From Welwitschia mirabilis (taxonomy: Eukaryota > Gnetophyta > Gnetopsida > Welwitschiales), in contig JBOZIK010000001.1 of NCBI GenBank assembly GCA_051453625.1, forward strand, positions 96,617,356 through 96,681,355: a DNA stretch of 64,000 bases. Reading direction: 5' to 3'. Within the stretch, counting starts at the first letter, position 1, and each line of letters begins with the position of its first letter. Made by a program: the position numbers and the translations under genes. The notes beneath the pieces were generated by a model. The model was not told where the DNA came from and searched no databases. It saw only the letters and a list, made by a program, of their open reading frames with translations. Shown piece by piece: positions 24,451 to 37,846 of this stretch.

Positions 24451-25200
24451 AGCCATACATTCCCCATTTGGATTTGAATTTCATATATTAAATCTCCTTT
24501 ATTTCTCTAATGCTAATCCATATGTAAAATTCTGTCAGAACCAATCTAGTTTGTTTAATGATGATTCTATCTAGTTTTATCAGCTCTCAAATTAAGAAGA
24601 GATTTTTCTTAGAAGATCTTCATCCCAAAACTCTAGTAAATTTCGATTCTATCCCTAGTGTCCATTTGGCTAGAGATAACCCTCTTATTCCAAAGAGCCA
24701 TGGTCCTCTAGCAATAACTTCATCTTGATCCCGCTTATTGCAACCTAAAAAAGTACTAGGCCTTCTAGCATGACTATGACCTTAACTTTACTAACTCCTA
24801 TACATTTGGTTCCTATCAAGTCTTTAATAAGATCGAGTCTAGGTCTTGGACCAGACAAAACAAACTTGTCAATTAGGCTTTATTGAAGTTTCTTCTCTAT
24901 TTTAAAGTATGAATCTTCATCTATGTCTAAAATTAGGATTTTTCCCTACTTGGAGAACTAAGTCTTCTCCATTTCAAAGGTAAAAGTCTTATTTTAAACC
25001 CTTCTGCGAAACAACTTTGACCAAAGAATAAAATCACAACTAACCTTTTGAACTAACTGTAGGCTTGCCAATATTGCCCCCTTATGTGCCGTAGCTCTCT
25101 AGAACCGAAACCACCCTTGCTATCCTAGTACTTTCAGAAACCTAGCTTCTACCTTCGCTCCTCTACCAAAAGATCCATCGTGCCTTAGTATTTTTCGAAA

Positions 25201-28131
25201 ATTTTGAATCTCACACTGAATTGAAATTAATTTAAATTAATAATAACTTTATATTTTAATTACTAATAATTTCATGTCAACCTCATATTGATCTAAGTCA
25301 ACAACTATCAAATTACATTTTTTAAAACATTCTCGAGTACAAATTTAACGGTATTACATAGTTTGATGTATGATCATTTGAAAAAAGAGGGGTTTTTTGA
25401 CTATGCAACATTAATTAGAAAACCTTTATGAAGATTTTTCTTATAATATCTATCGATATTTTGTGATTTAACAATAACTAGCATTTTTATTATGTAACTC
25501 TTGTCTATTCATGTTAATCTTGCATTGATCTAGATGTAAGCCAAATTAACATATTTCACTCCTATATTGATCTTAGTTAATGATAAAGTACTGGTTATTA
25601 ATTAACTTAAAATTTTAATTTTTTAAGATACCAAATGCCTAAATTTAAATACGTTTATCACTTCATAAGAGTTTTAAATAAACCAAAAGACAACTTATCA
25701 AATTTCTAACAAATTATCCATAAAATAATCATAATAATGCATTAACTTAAAGATCCATCATACCAATGCATCTAATCTTTTGGTAGTCCCTTGTTAAGAT
25801 TATAATTTTTAAAAATATAAATTAATATAAATAAAAAATTTCTTTTATTTCATAATTCATTTCTATATCAAAGAGAGAAAGAATTTTAAAGAGAAAGATA
25901 CAACATTTAAGCATTTTACTTTATTTTTACTTAAATTTTTGGAATTAGATATTTAAAATTAAGTATTTTAAATATTATTAATTAAAATATATCACTTCAA
26001 TTTTATTTAGAACTTTTAGTGATTTTTAAATTACATATTTCATACTTATGTCATGTACATTTCTTTGATACAGTATATCCTTGTGGTCTTTATGGACTTA
26101 ATAAAAAAATTTAGTTTTAGTTTTAAACTATATTATTTTTGCAATGTTAGATTAATAATTTGTAAAATACTACATTAGGTTTGTTAATTTTTTCTTATAT
26201 TAGCTAATGTAGTTATTCTCCTTCTTGAATATTTGTACTTCTTCCATGGAATATGCTATAATCACTTCACATCACTTAGGATTCAAATGACCACGTTGAT
26301 TTGCATTTTTACCATTGTGAGAAACACAGGCCTAAGTTTCTTAAATTTAATGAGTTTAGTTTAATAATTATGATTAAATTTTAGATATACTTGTTCAATT
26401 TATGCTATCTGATAAAGAATTTTCTTTAACTATGGACATTTACAAAAGCATACTTTTGATTGTATTAGGAGGAGAAGGGGTCTCAAAGGCTAATGTTATC
26501 TTTGGGTATCAAAAATAACAACTCAAATTCTACACATCTTAGAGTGTAATTAACCTATAGATATATCCATAAAATCTTTGGTAGGAGACGTTGGTTACAT
26601 AAAAAATGTATTTAACAAGTTTTACACTGTTTTGAGGCTTTAAGAAGGAACATGAACAAGTAACGATGAATCTTACTCACATGATGCACCCAATGTACCT
26701 TGAATAATTTTTATATCTCTTTGCTAAATTTATCTAAGTTGAATAAACTAAAGAAATAATAAATTTGTAATATTTCTATGTTTGGAGTAAATTTACAAGA
26801 ATTCTTATACTTCTAATTTAGAATATTTATACACTATTTTTTTGGATTCCTAATTTGCAATTGACATTGAATTAAAAGTTACGTCTTAAATAATCATTTA
26901 GCATCAAATTATTGGTCTCTTAAATTCCTTTAGACATAATATAAAATTAATATCTTTTAATGAATTAAAGTTGGAATCATATTGGTAAGATAAAGAAGCT
27001 TTACAAATGCATAATCATAATAATTCTAGAATTTAAGCACTAAATTCTAATATGTTGATCTTTCAACTTGAGAGCTTAGATTTTAATTTTCCATCATTAT
27101 TCTTTAATCAAGGATATACAAATTGTAAATTAAAAACATTAAACATTAAGCATGAATTACAAAGAACCATAATAATAATGAACTAACTCGTGTGTCATAA
27201 TCCTTATAATCTTATCCACGAGGTTTTTTAAGGGTTTCACACCCCAATTCTACCTTCTTATCAATGAATCTAATCTATACTTGTTAAGTTAGATTATTAA
27301 GAAGATAAAATAAAGATAACAAATTATAATTTCCCATGTTATTCCCATAATTTGTGAACAAAATATCTTATAAAAACTGATAGCAAAAGACTAATAAATA
27401 CTTTCAAAAAAATCATGATAAGAAATAAGAAAAATAAAATTTGATAAACTTTGAGATGTATTTTTTCTAGTAATATTAATTAAATGTTTTCAAAATCCCT
27501 AAATCATAAATGCTAGTGTCATGCAAAAACCAAATATCACTCTAATTTTAGTATTTTTAATGATATAATTTAGAGTTTATCCATTGTAAACAAAATTCAT
27601 AGGATAATTAATCATTCATGACCTATCTAATTATAACTAGATAACACTAAAAAATCATGCAAATAATAGAAGTTAGAGAGCAAAGTAACTAACAAAAAAA
27701 ATAGTGAATCTAGCCCAGAGGATACTGAGACACATTAGAGGAGAATTATATTCTAATTTTTACAATTTTAATCTCTTAAACTTTAGTAAATAAAATCTTT
27801 TAAGGCTATAAATGACCTGTTTAGCATTGATTTATCATGAGTCAAGTTTAATTCTTATAATTATTGAAATGTTATTAAAAATGATTGATACCCAAGTTTT
27901 ATTATGTATAACTTATTGAGCTATCCAACTTTAAACTAACGTACAAGTCCTGGGAAGACATATGTTGTCATTAGATCTAGGGCACCACTATCATTTTAGA
28001 ATTATTGGGTCTTGTAAAAGTCAAAGTAAAGATCAAGTACTAGATAATAAAATCAAATGTGCAAATAATAGCAAAAGTTGAATTAAATGTTAAAAAATGA
28101 AGTGTCTAAAAGGATAAGGATCCACTTGATT
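25201..28131. other. Very AT-rich stretch without recognisable gene
   Basis: Only very short ORFs. No domain, tandem array or terminal repeats seen. Confidence 0.6.
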
Positions 28132-28829
28132 NNNNNNNNNNNNNNNNNNNNNNNNNNNNNNNNNNNNNNNNNNNNNNNNNNNNNNNNNNNNNNNNNNNNN
28201 NNNNNNNNNNNNNNNNNNNNNNNNNNNNNNNNNNNNNNNNNNNNNNNNNNNNNNNNNNNNNNNNNNNNNNNNNNNNNNNNNNNNNNNNNNNNNNNNNNNN
28301 NNNNNNNNNNNNNNNNNNNNNNNNNNNNNNNNNNNNNNNNNNNNNNNNNNNNNNNNNNNNNNNNNNNNNNNNNNNNNNNNNNNNNNNNNNNNNNNNNNNN
28401 NNNNNNNNNNNNNNNNNNNNNNNNNNNNNNNNNNNNNNNNNNNNNNNNNNNNNNNNNNNNNNNNNNNNNNNNNNNNNNNNNNNNNNNNNNNNNNNNNNNN
28501 NNNNNNNNNNNNNNNNNNNNNNNNNNNNNNNNNNNNNNNNNNNNNNNNNNNNNNNNNNNNNNNNNNNNNNNNNNNNNNNNNNNNNNNNNNNNNNNNNNNN
28601 NNNNNNNNNNNNNNNNNNNNNNNNNNNNNNNNNNNNNNNNNNNNNNNNNNNNNNNNNNNNNNNNNNNNNNNNNNNNNNNNNNNNNNNNNNNNNNNNNNNN
28701 NNNNNNNNNNNNNNNNNNNNNNNNNNNNNNNNNNNNNNNNNNNNNNNNNNNNNNNNNNNNNNNNNNNNNNNNNNNNNNNNNNNNNNNNNNNNNNNNNNNN
28801 NNNNNNNNNNNNNNNNNNNNNNNNNNNNN
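28132..28829. other. Assembly gap (698 N)
   Basis: Unknown bases. Confidence 0.99.
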
Positions 28830-29844
28830 CTAAATAATCTTACTTTAACTAGATTGAGTGTACGTCAATATCAAGAGCATGTGAAATTGAATGTAAAAAT
28901 CCAATCCTAAGGCTATATAAACAAAACTTATCTCAAAGAATAATGCATATTCAAATCTCTTATTCCATCCTAGAATTGATTCTTGAATATTAGAGTTACC
29001 ACTGACATTTTTATTTTCCCTTATTTTTCATTGGTTCCACTATAAGTTTTATGAATATAATGAGGGCTTGAGGTTTCAAGTTGTGAAGTTAAAAATTTAT
29101 AAATAAAAACTTCAAACTTGCTCAAATACTAAAATGTGAAACCCACTTTTTATAAACTAAAAGCTTCAAAAGTTGCTTTGAAATAATTATATAAGATCCA
29201 AATTTTAATTAAAACATTAAAGAATTACTTAAGTTATTAGGCGATTCTGTAAAAGAAAATAAGAGTGAGATCATGAAATTTTTCCTAAAGGAATTCATTA
29301 ATTCAACAAGAAATACAGGGGTCATGTATTTTAAGATTAAGGGACTCAAAAGGGCACTCAAATATACCAAGAATAAGCAAGAGTATGATCTTTAATAATA
29401 GTGATATGAATAATTCAAAAACTAGTTAGTGGAGCCCATAATTTATAATAGAAGAGTAATGAAAGGTCATAAATAATAGATGTTAATGGTGAGGACCATA
29501 TATTAGAATCAAATTTATGTTAAAACAAATTATTAAAGCATTATTAATTAAATGTCATGCCTTCTCTTTTTTTATTAACCCCTTCAAAGCTTGGACTAAT
29601 ATTACCTCAATAATCCCCCTTAAGAAATCATAATATAAGAGGTGTATTTAATTATAGTAAAAAAAGAATTCTATCATCAATTTGAATAAATTAATAAAGG
29701 CCAATCATTTTATTATATTTTATATAAAAGACAATTTATGATTGTAAAGTTTGAAGGCCCAAGGATTTTCTTTGGAAGATTTACATTTTCGTGACGCCTA
29801 AAACTTTTATAGAGTATATTTTATGACCCCCTAACCTTCCCCCC
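28830..29844. other. AT-rich stretch without recognisable feature
   Basis: No coding similarity or repeat structure seen. Confidence 0.6.
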
Positions 29845-29944
29845 NNNNNNNNNNNNNNNNNNNNNNNNNNNNNNNNNNNNNNNNNNNNNNNNNNNNNNNN
29901 NNNNNNNNNNNNNNNNNNNNNNNNNNNNNNNNNNNNNNNNNNNN
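29845..29944. other. Assembly gap (100 N)
   Basis: Preceded by a C-rich run (AACCTTCCCCCC) that may have stopped sequencing. Confidence 0.99.
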
Positions 29945-30329
29945 TTTCCATACCATATGCCTTCTATTTCTTATGTTAAATAATTTCAGTGGCGTGCATC
30001 ACCAGGCCTAGCAATGCTGTAACGTAGTGCTTACTCATGCACTGCCGTCAACCTCTGCTTATGTGCTGTAATCCCTTCTTTAATTTACACCCTTATTATC
30101 TTTTATACAGTGGGCATGGAAGGTGGCTGTAATACCGCTTACCCAATTTAGTAACAGCTACATACCAGATTACCGTCATGCAGGCCCAGTGTTCCTCATG
30201 TGGGCTCCTCCTCTTCAAAGCAACCTTTCTTCAAGTTAATGCCTCATCCCTTTTCATAATGTTATATTATTAATATTATTATATATCATAAAAAAATATG
30301 TATGGTGGTAAGGGAAAAATTAAAAAAGA

Positions 30330-30480
30330 GAGTTTTGCCTGTTTAACCTATGTGGCGTCTCCTCATTACACACGGGACTCCTAGCATTCTTTTTTTCAAA
30401 TGACGCGCCACTTCTTCTCTAGTGGTTTTTCCACGTGCCCCCTTAAGAACTATATTAAGAAGTATATAAAATATTTTATC
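30330..30480 (+). promoter_or_regulatory. Promoter-like patch: G-box and TATA box
   Basis: A GC-richer patch after the gap (29945-30480) ends with a G-box CACGTG at 30432-30437 and a TATA box TATATAAA at 30463-30470, spaced like a plant core promoter. GACGCGCC occurs nearby at about 30401. No ORF follows, so it may be the U3 region of an LTR or an orphan promoter. Inference from motifs only. Confidence 0.35.
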
Positions 30481-31153
30481 TTAAAAAGGGATAAGTTTGA
30501 TATTTGGCTCTTCAGTAATTAATCAATGAACTAATAATCTAAATATATATATATCCCATTTGTTATTCTAATGAGTGAGTAAATACATATACAAACAATC
30601 TATATTTAAAGATGTAATTTCAACACTATAATTAGACTATGAAAGTTTTCAAGGAATTTGCAAGAATTGCATAAAAATAAATTGTCAAGCTTCATATTTT
30701 TTATTAAAATATTATTCAACAAAAGATATACATCACCAAACTTTTGAATACACCACAATATACATATATCAAGGTTCAAGGTATTGCAAGGCCATAAAAT
30801 GATTACAACATCTGAGATATAAAAGATTCATGACAAGATTACAAGTTTTTCACTCCAAACATAATTTTACAACATAAACTAGAAAGTAAGGACCTTCATT
30901 CCAAGATGCCCTCCTTGGCAATTAATTTTGCTTTTCAAGTACTCTAGTTTTTCCACCTCTTTAACATAAGATTATGAAGTGAAAACCATGAAATCTTCAT
31001 AGCTTCAAATATGGCCCATGCAAGGCAAAGATAAAGATCAAGAATTTTTAAGTCACGAGATAGACAAGACAAGATCAAGATTTCAAGTGAACCATTTATG
31101 AAAATAAAATGAGAATAACCTATTTTTAATAAATTTTCATATATTTTTCCTCC
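30481..31153. other. AT-rich stretch without recognisable gene
   Basis: The short ORF on the minus strand (31192-30944) overlaps the 37-bp repeat and resembles nothing I know. Confidence 0.5.
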
Positions 31154-31264
31154 ACTACCTCTTTCGGTGATCTGTGGAGTTATCAATTCCACTACCTTAT
31201 TTGGTGATCTATGGGTTGTTACACTTCACTAACTCATTCAATGATCTATGGAATTCTCATTTCC
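31154..31264. repeat. 37-bp unit, three tandem copies
   Basis: Copies at 31154-31190, 31191-31227 and 31228-31264 are each exactly 37 bp. They share an ACTA start, a central TGATCT(A/G)TGG and a TTCC or CTTC end. Diverged but in register. Confidence 0.85.
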
Positions 31265-33288
31265 ATAAAGATTAAAAGATCACAAGGTATCATAAGAATA
31301 CGCAAGATTCAATGTCACAGATTTTATCAAGATATATCGCAAATGCATTTTAGCAAGATATCAACTTTTATTAAGAAACATAGTTATACAAGAATACAAG
31401 TTGGAATGCAATCACACTCACACAGATTGGGAGCAAATAACACACCACAACTTTCACAATATTTATTAAGAAAGTAGTAATTCTTGAAGAAACAAGCACA
31501 TATCTTAATCTTTAAAAAAAAAGATGCAAGAATAAAGGAACCATACAAGAATGTAGATAAATCTAAGACCATACAACATTCAAGAATTAAATAGGACCAT
31601 ATCCAAAATTGCATGCAAAACTTTTCAATCGTTTGAAGACTTCAAGACTTTAAGACTTTAAGGATTCTAAGACTCCAATGTTTCAACATAAGTAAGAAAG
31701 AAGACAAGTTAGTCACATGGCAATATATATAATCTTTTCAAATCCAAAATAATCATTAACGCTAACTCAAGTAAGCCACTAAGAAGGAAATGTCAAAATT
31801 TCAAAATCATGCCACTATTTTTCCATAGATAGAAAGAAGGAAATTTAATAGCAGTTACTTTTATTTAATCAATTGAGATGAAATATTTAGCAATAATTTA
31901 CAAGGAATAACATCCAGATAAAATTTTCATCACCTCTACATATTTTGCCATTTGTAATGAATCTTTTAACTTGTAATACATTAATTTAGACTGTATTATT
32001 TATTTATGTTTATTACAATATTAGAATTATTTTAGGCTAAGTTTAAAATCTTTCAAAATTTGGGACGTGATACAAACCTTCTTTTCTCCATTCTTAAGCA
32101 TGTGAAAATAATTATTTCATGAGAAATCTACCTTGCTAAGCTTAAGAGCATACTTTGAATTACATTACTATTTATTATANNNNNNNNNNNNNNNNNNNNN
32201 NNNNNNNNNNNNNNNNNNNNNNNNNNNNNNNNNNNNNNNNNNNNNNNNNNNNNNNNNNNNNNNNNNNNNNNNNNNNNNNNNNNNNNNNNNNNNNNNNNNN
32301 NNNNNNNNNNNNNNNNNNNNNNNNNNNNNNNNNNNNNNNNNNNNNNNNNNNNNNNNNNNNNNNNNNNNNNNNNNNNNNNNNNNNNNNNNNNNNNNNNNNN
32401 NNNNNNNNNNNNNNNNNNNNNNNNNNNNNNNNNNNNNNNNNNNNNNNNNNNNNNNNNNNNNNNNNNNNNNNNNNNNNNNNNNNNNNNNNNNNNNNNNNNN
32501 NNNNNNNNNNNNNNNNNNNNNNNNNNNNNNNNNNNNNNNNNNNNNNNNNNNNNNNNNNNNNNNNNNNNNNNNNNNNNNNNNNNNNNNNNNNNNNNNNNNN
32601 NNNNNNNNNNNNNNNNNNNNNNNNNNNNNNNNNNNNNNNNNNNNNNNNNNNNNNNNNNNNNNNNNNNNNNNNNNNNNNNNNNNNNNNNNNNNNNNGGATT
32701 TATGTTATTGGTTAATACGATTTGATTTGTAATTGGATCAAGTTTGTTTTTCCATCATTGATACATTTATGACCAGTAGAATTATAATAGGTAAATTTGA
32801 ATGTTGGTTTCATATTTATTGTTTCAAGTTTAGTTACTTAAATATTCTGTTAGGGTTTTATTATGGTACATGGTTGACGTGTTAGTATTTATGACATCTT
32901 TTATGCCTTCCAATTTTTTTTACAATTTATTTTAAGATGATTTATGGTTAAATAGTCATAATATTTTAGTATCATAAGTTATCTTTATTGTATTTCTGAT
33001 ATTTGAGATTTATAGTAGATGTTCTATTAATTATTAATAAAACCCTCATTGTTTAATAATATATCATTTGAGGCTAAAAATTAAAGTGATTTTTTTGTAT
33101 TCTTTGTTTAGGCTTGCTTATTGTTTCTCTTATGAATAATCATTTCTAATGCTTAGGAGAGAAATTTTAAAGTATTATTTCATTTTCAAATATCTTTAAA
33201 CACTATTCAATCTCTTTGTTAAACCTAGATTTGAATTATAGTGATCTTTGAAATTTCCTTATAACCACTATGGAAAAACAATAGTTAA
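31265..33288. other. AT-rich stretch without recognisable gene, with a 516-N gap
   Basis: Includes the gap 32180-32695. Near 31636-31675 a short degenerate run of AAGACTTTAAGACTTTAAGG is visible. Nothing else was recognised. Confidence 0.55.
32180..32695. other. Assembly gap (516 N)
   Basis: Unknown bases. Confidence 0.99.
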
Positions 33289-34947
33289 GGTTTTACTATA
33301 ATATATATCTCTATTTTATAAATTTTAAGGTTGTTAATTGTGCCTTGATATGAGGGCATATTTTGGATACTACTTTTAATATCATTTGTTAAGGTGTAGT
33401 AGAGGGTGAATCCTTTGACTATTATAAGCACTGTATTTTCTTAAAGATTCCCTCGTCATCATCTACTTTATGATAGATTCTTTGTGCATATCCTTCTTAA
33501 TATCCCCCTCTTAGTTGAAAACACTAATGAGAACTTTAAAATATGTATCTTTTCATAGATAATTCATAAAAGGTGTAATCTCCTCAACATTATTCTAGAG
33601 CTCAATAAATTATTGCTACTCCATCATCATCTCTTATCATTTCATGCTACTTCAATGATCCCTTATCTTCTAAAGGATCTACGACATAGAAATAAGAGGA
33701 AAAAAGACCCAAAATGACTTAGCAATCAATAAGAGACTTTATTATCTTAACTATGTAGGAGGAGTTATAATCTTCTAGATGATTTTACATCCAAGTCATA
33801 TCCCAAAAATTAGCTTAAAGGGTTTTGTATAGGTTTAAGGTTTTTTCTACTACAATAAATAGCTTTATTTTATAATTTTTAAGATTATTAATTATGCCTT
33901 GACTACTAGGGCATATTTTAATTACTACTTTTTATATCATTTGTTAAGGTGCAGTAGAGGATGAATCCTTTAACTATTGTAAGCATTATATTTCCTTAAA
34001 GACACCTTTCTCATGATCTACTTTATGATGGATACCTTAGCCACCTTGTTTTTAATATCCTCTTCCTAGTTGAAAAACCTATTAAGACCTTTAAAATATG
34101 TATATTTTCATAGATAATTCATAAAAGGTATAATCTCCTTATCGCTATCCCAAAGCTCATTAAATTATTTCTACTCCATTATTATCTCTTATGATTCCAT
34201 GCTAATTCAATTATCCCTTATCTTTTAAAGGATCCAGAACATAGAAAGAAAAGGGAAGAAGACCCAAATTAACTTAATAATCAATAACAAACTTTGTTGT
34301 ATTAACTATGTAAGAAAAGTTATAACTTCCTAAAGGATTTTACATCCAAGTCATATTCAAAAAAATAGCTTAAGGGGTTTTGTATAGGTTTAAGATTTTC
34401 TTTACTATAATAGATAGTTCTATTTTATAAATTTTAAGGCTATTAATCATGTCTTAACTGCTAGGACACATTTTTGAATACTACTTTTGATATCATTTGT
34501 TAAGAAGTAGTAGAGGATAAATCCTTTAACTACTATAAGAACTATATTTCTTTAAGGATTCCCTTCTCATCATATACTTTATGATGGATGCCTTATCCAC
34601 CTTCTTCTTAATATCCTGCTCCTAGTTGGAAATACTAATGAGACCTTTAAAATTTGTATCTTTCATAGATAATTCATAAAAGATGAAATCTCCTCAACAG
34701 TATTCCAAATCTCATTAAATTGTTGCTACTCCATTATCATCTCTTATGCTTCCTTGCTAATGCAATGATCCCTTATCTTATGAAGGATTTAAACATAGAA
34801 TAAAAAGGGAGGAAGACTCAAATGAACTTAGCAATTAATAAGAAACTTTATTATCTTAACTATGTAAGAGTAGTTATAATCCCCTAGAAGATTTTACATC
34901 CAAATCATATCCAAAAAATTAACTTAAAGGGTTTTGTGTAGGTTTCT
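33289..34947. repeat. About 552-bp unit in three tandem copies
   Basis: Copies begin at about 33289, 33839 and 34394 (periods 550 and 555). Each has the same landmarks in order: TTCTATTTTATAA-like start, TTTGTTAAGG(T/A)(G/A)(T/C)AGTAGAGG, CTTTATGAT(A/G)GAT, TTTCATAGATAATTCATAAA, ATCCCTTATCTT and finally GGGTTTTGT(A/G)TAGGTTT. Divergence is by scattered substitutions and small indels, so the array is old. No coding function recognised in any frame. Confidence 0.9.
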
Positions 34948-36639
34948 CTTTAGGCCATCAAAAGTTTTGGAAGAGACTAGATTCATTCAATCACTTTAAC
35001 TTCCTTAAAGACATTTACATATATGACTATTTTTAGATAATATTTTTAGGATAGTACGTGCACACCCACATTAATTCTCTTACATGAATGGTTCCTTCTT
35101 CATATGAAATCTACGTTAGTGGCTATGATTTTATTTCAAACTCTAACTATGATTTAATAATTTTACGTTATAGCCTTTAAAAGATGACATTATCTTCATT
35201 CATGTATTTTCTTTATTCTTGGTTAAATTATTTACTTCTTTTATAGCATTGAAATCTAACCATCTGATGATTCTTTTCCCATGATAAGAGGTATGAGCCT
35301 ACACATAGAAACATCGATAATTCAAAACCATTATAGAAATTATGCCTTATATGCATTACTACCCACTTGTTTTGTGAACTTTATTATTTTAATCTTCTAA
35401 TTTTTTATGTTACTCACATCTAAGATTAGAAATATATTTTCTTAATCAAAATCAAATGTTTAGGTGAAAAGTGGACTTCCATTTTTTCATGATGAAAATA
35501 GGCCTTTACTAAGGCATATAGATGGTATAGCTATTTATAACCTTACTAGTGAATCTATCACATCAATTAATAGAGTTCTATTGCTACTTGATGATATTTT
35601 TTCAAACTTCATAAGGGTTGTGGTATGATGTTCAAACACAATTATGAATGGTGTTTTACTGGTATTCATAGTAAGTATATCATTTTATGCAAATTTAGTT
35701 TGAGGTGATATAATGTTCCAGTATCATGAATGTTATGAAACTGAAACTAAGGTATTTTATTTTATTCAAAGGCCTAACAAAATATATGTACATCTCATGG
35801 AATTATGAAATTGATTCAATAAAATGGCCTATTATAATAAAGTGTATTTTAAAAAATTTGTAGAGACTACATGCTGTAATATTGCATTACTTATCAATAA
35901 ATGAATGATGAAATAATGAAGAAGAATATGTTCCTCGTCTTCTAAATGTTCTAAATAGTAAATAATATAAATAAATTCCTCTTTAAAGATGTTCATACAC
36001 CTTTCAGTTCTAATTCTTAGGTGATATAAATTTAATATTACTCTACTTATTACATGTCAAAGTCGTGGAGGAACCTTGGTTTTGAGGTGATTTTCTTTAG
36101 CTTTGAACCAGTACATCTAATGTTGAAGAGGTGAAAATTCTTTTTTCTCTTTGGATTTGACTATAGATTATCAAAAAATTTACCTCTAACCATGTTATGA
36201 ATGTATTTTAGATTACCTCTTACCTTGTCAAAATCAATGTTTCACTTGTTAAGTCATCCCACATGCTAATGAAACCATCCTTCCTTTCTTGAGCATTTTA
36301 GAGCTACCTTGGAAAAACGAATTACATTGGAGTTTTTCAATTTTTGACAATAAGCAACAAACTAACAAAGAGTTTTAGATTTCAAAGGTAATAGATCTAC
36401 TTCTAAAAGTAACATTTGCTAGGATGTTTATAATTTTACCTTTATCTAATCTTGCAAAAATATCTTTTACGCTATTTCAATATTATTATAGCTTTTTTAA
36501 GAAAGGCCCAAATTATATATCTATATAGAACAATGGGATAAATAATGAACTAAAAAATTTTATTTCTAACATTTAAAGCCCACATATTCAAACCTTTTCA
36601 CCTTTCATACTTGCTACAATTCTTTTCTTAATGCATTTA
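34948..36639. other. AT-rich stretch without firm feature
   Basis: Could hold the 3' part of the LINE at 36640-37493, but I could not recognise it. Confidence 0.5.
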
Positions 36640-37493
36640 TTTCATCTTTTGCCATTACCATAAAGAAGGACCAAATATCTTACAAAACTAACTACTTCTA
36701 TTCTATGGTTATTCATTATAAAATTATGTGTTGTATTTCTAATAACCTCATTATTTGCTTGATCTTCTTATCACTTACTTTCATTCTTAAAGATGCATAA
36801 AATTGTTTAAAGCTTTAAAGCATCTTATCCATCCCCTCTTTTAAGATAGAAAGTAGAATGGCATGATTCCACATAAAAGAAGAGTAACAAGGTGGTCTTT
36901 CACTTTAAATAAATCATTTTATTAAGCTATACCAAACCAATTTTATAAAGCACCGATAAAGATTTTAAACAATATTAGGAATAAGGGGTAACTGTATTTT
37001 AATCCACCTTTGTTAATAAATTATACTATCTCATTAGATTTCTTATCTCTGATCTTAATGATAACATTTTGAGACAACCTCCAAAAGGAAGCTATTAAAT
37101 CATGAGGAGTTCCAATACTAAGTAAATATTGCTAAAGATTTATCTTAATGATACAATCAAAAGATTTTGAGAAATCTACCCACACCATAGCTCTTAAATT
37201 ATTTTGCTCTATGTAATTGCTAAGCCTCATTTCAAAGATAATTTCTAGTAATTTTGCAAAAATATTACTGATTGTGATTATCATATAGTTATTCAAATTA
37301 GCCTATTGTATTTTTTGTGAAGGATAACTTCTTTGCTTATTTGCGATCTATAATATAGACCTAAAGTAATATTATCATATAGAATTCTATAAATTTCTTT
37401 ATGAATGTCTTGTCCTCCCCATTTCAAAAGCTTAGCATATAAGTCATTAGCATCTATAGCTTTTCTAGTAGATAATCTAATTAAGGCTTTCAA
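36640..37493 (-). pseudogene. Non-LTR reverse transcriptase fragment, distinct LINE type
   Basis: The stretch 37493-37293 codes STRKAIDANDLYAKLLKWGG, like the 'KA.G.DGI..E.LK' block. It is followed by IFAKLLEIIFEMRLSNYIE, then VWVDFSKSFDCIIKINLQ at about 37190-37140 (family DF.KAFD.I) and GGLKYSYPLFLILFKIFI at about 37015-36955 (family GLKQGCPLSP.LF.IFI). LLCGIMPFYFLS near 36905-36870 stands where LLYADDLVLLS is expected. These blocks resemble the endonuclease/RT elements common in animals and conifers more than the plant L1 copies elsewhere here. Subfamily not certain. Catalytic residues lost. Confidence 0.65.
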
Positions 37494-37846
37494 CTAATTC
37501 AACTTTTAAAAAAAGTAGCTCATTATATGAGTTAAAAATGGATCATTTTTCTTCTTCATTGATGAATGAATTTTTGTTTTTAAAAAAAGAACATTAAAGA
37601 AGGAAAAAATAAAGTGGATAGAAGCTTTACCTCTTAGCATCTTTTAAAATTGTTTAGTTACTTTTTAATCATATAAGCAGATTTTTCATACTATTTTTTG
37701 AGGAAAACTCTTTTTAATTTCAAACTAGGTTGTTATATGTTTTTAACTGTATCAATTTTATATTCCTTGCTTACAAATTTGATGTCCAAGAAAGCTTATT
37801 TACAGTTGTTAAATCACTATTTTTAATAGCTATGCTTCTGCATATT

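Larger units (their letters stand above)
19700..25200 (-). mobile_element. Nearly complete but dead L1-type LINE, minus strand
   Basis: Read on the minus strand from 25200: leader, ORF1 with zinc knuckle (about 24440-24250), endonuclease (about 23930-23210), reverse transcriptase (about 22850-21060) and 3' part to about 19700. The length of about 5.5 kb, including gaps, fits a plant L1. Its 3' end abuts the copia fragment at the point where copia RT homology stops, so it may have inserted there. Stops and shifts occur throughout. No poly-T (minus-strand tail) or target-site duplication was found at 19700. Confidence 0.75.

Noticed and set aside
9000-25000. Possible alternative genetic code (TAA/TAG/TGA inside conserved protein blocks)
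   Set aside because: The stops fit C-to-T decay of CAA, CAG and CGA, frameshifts also occur, and the NCA1-like gene uses the standard code.
31154-31264. CRISPR-like array
   Set aside because: Units are directly adjacent with no unique spacers, and the genome is a plant.
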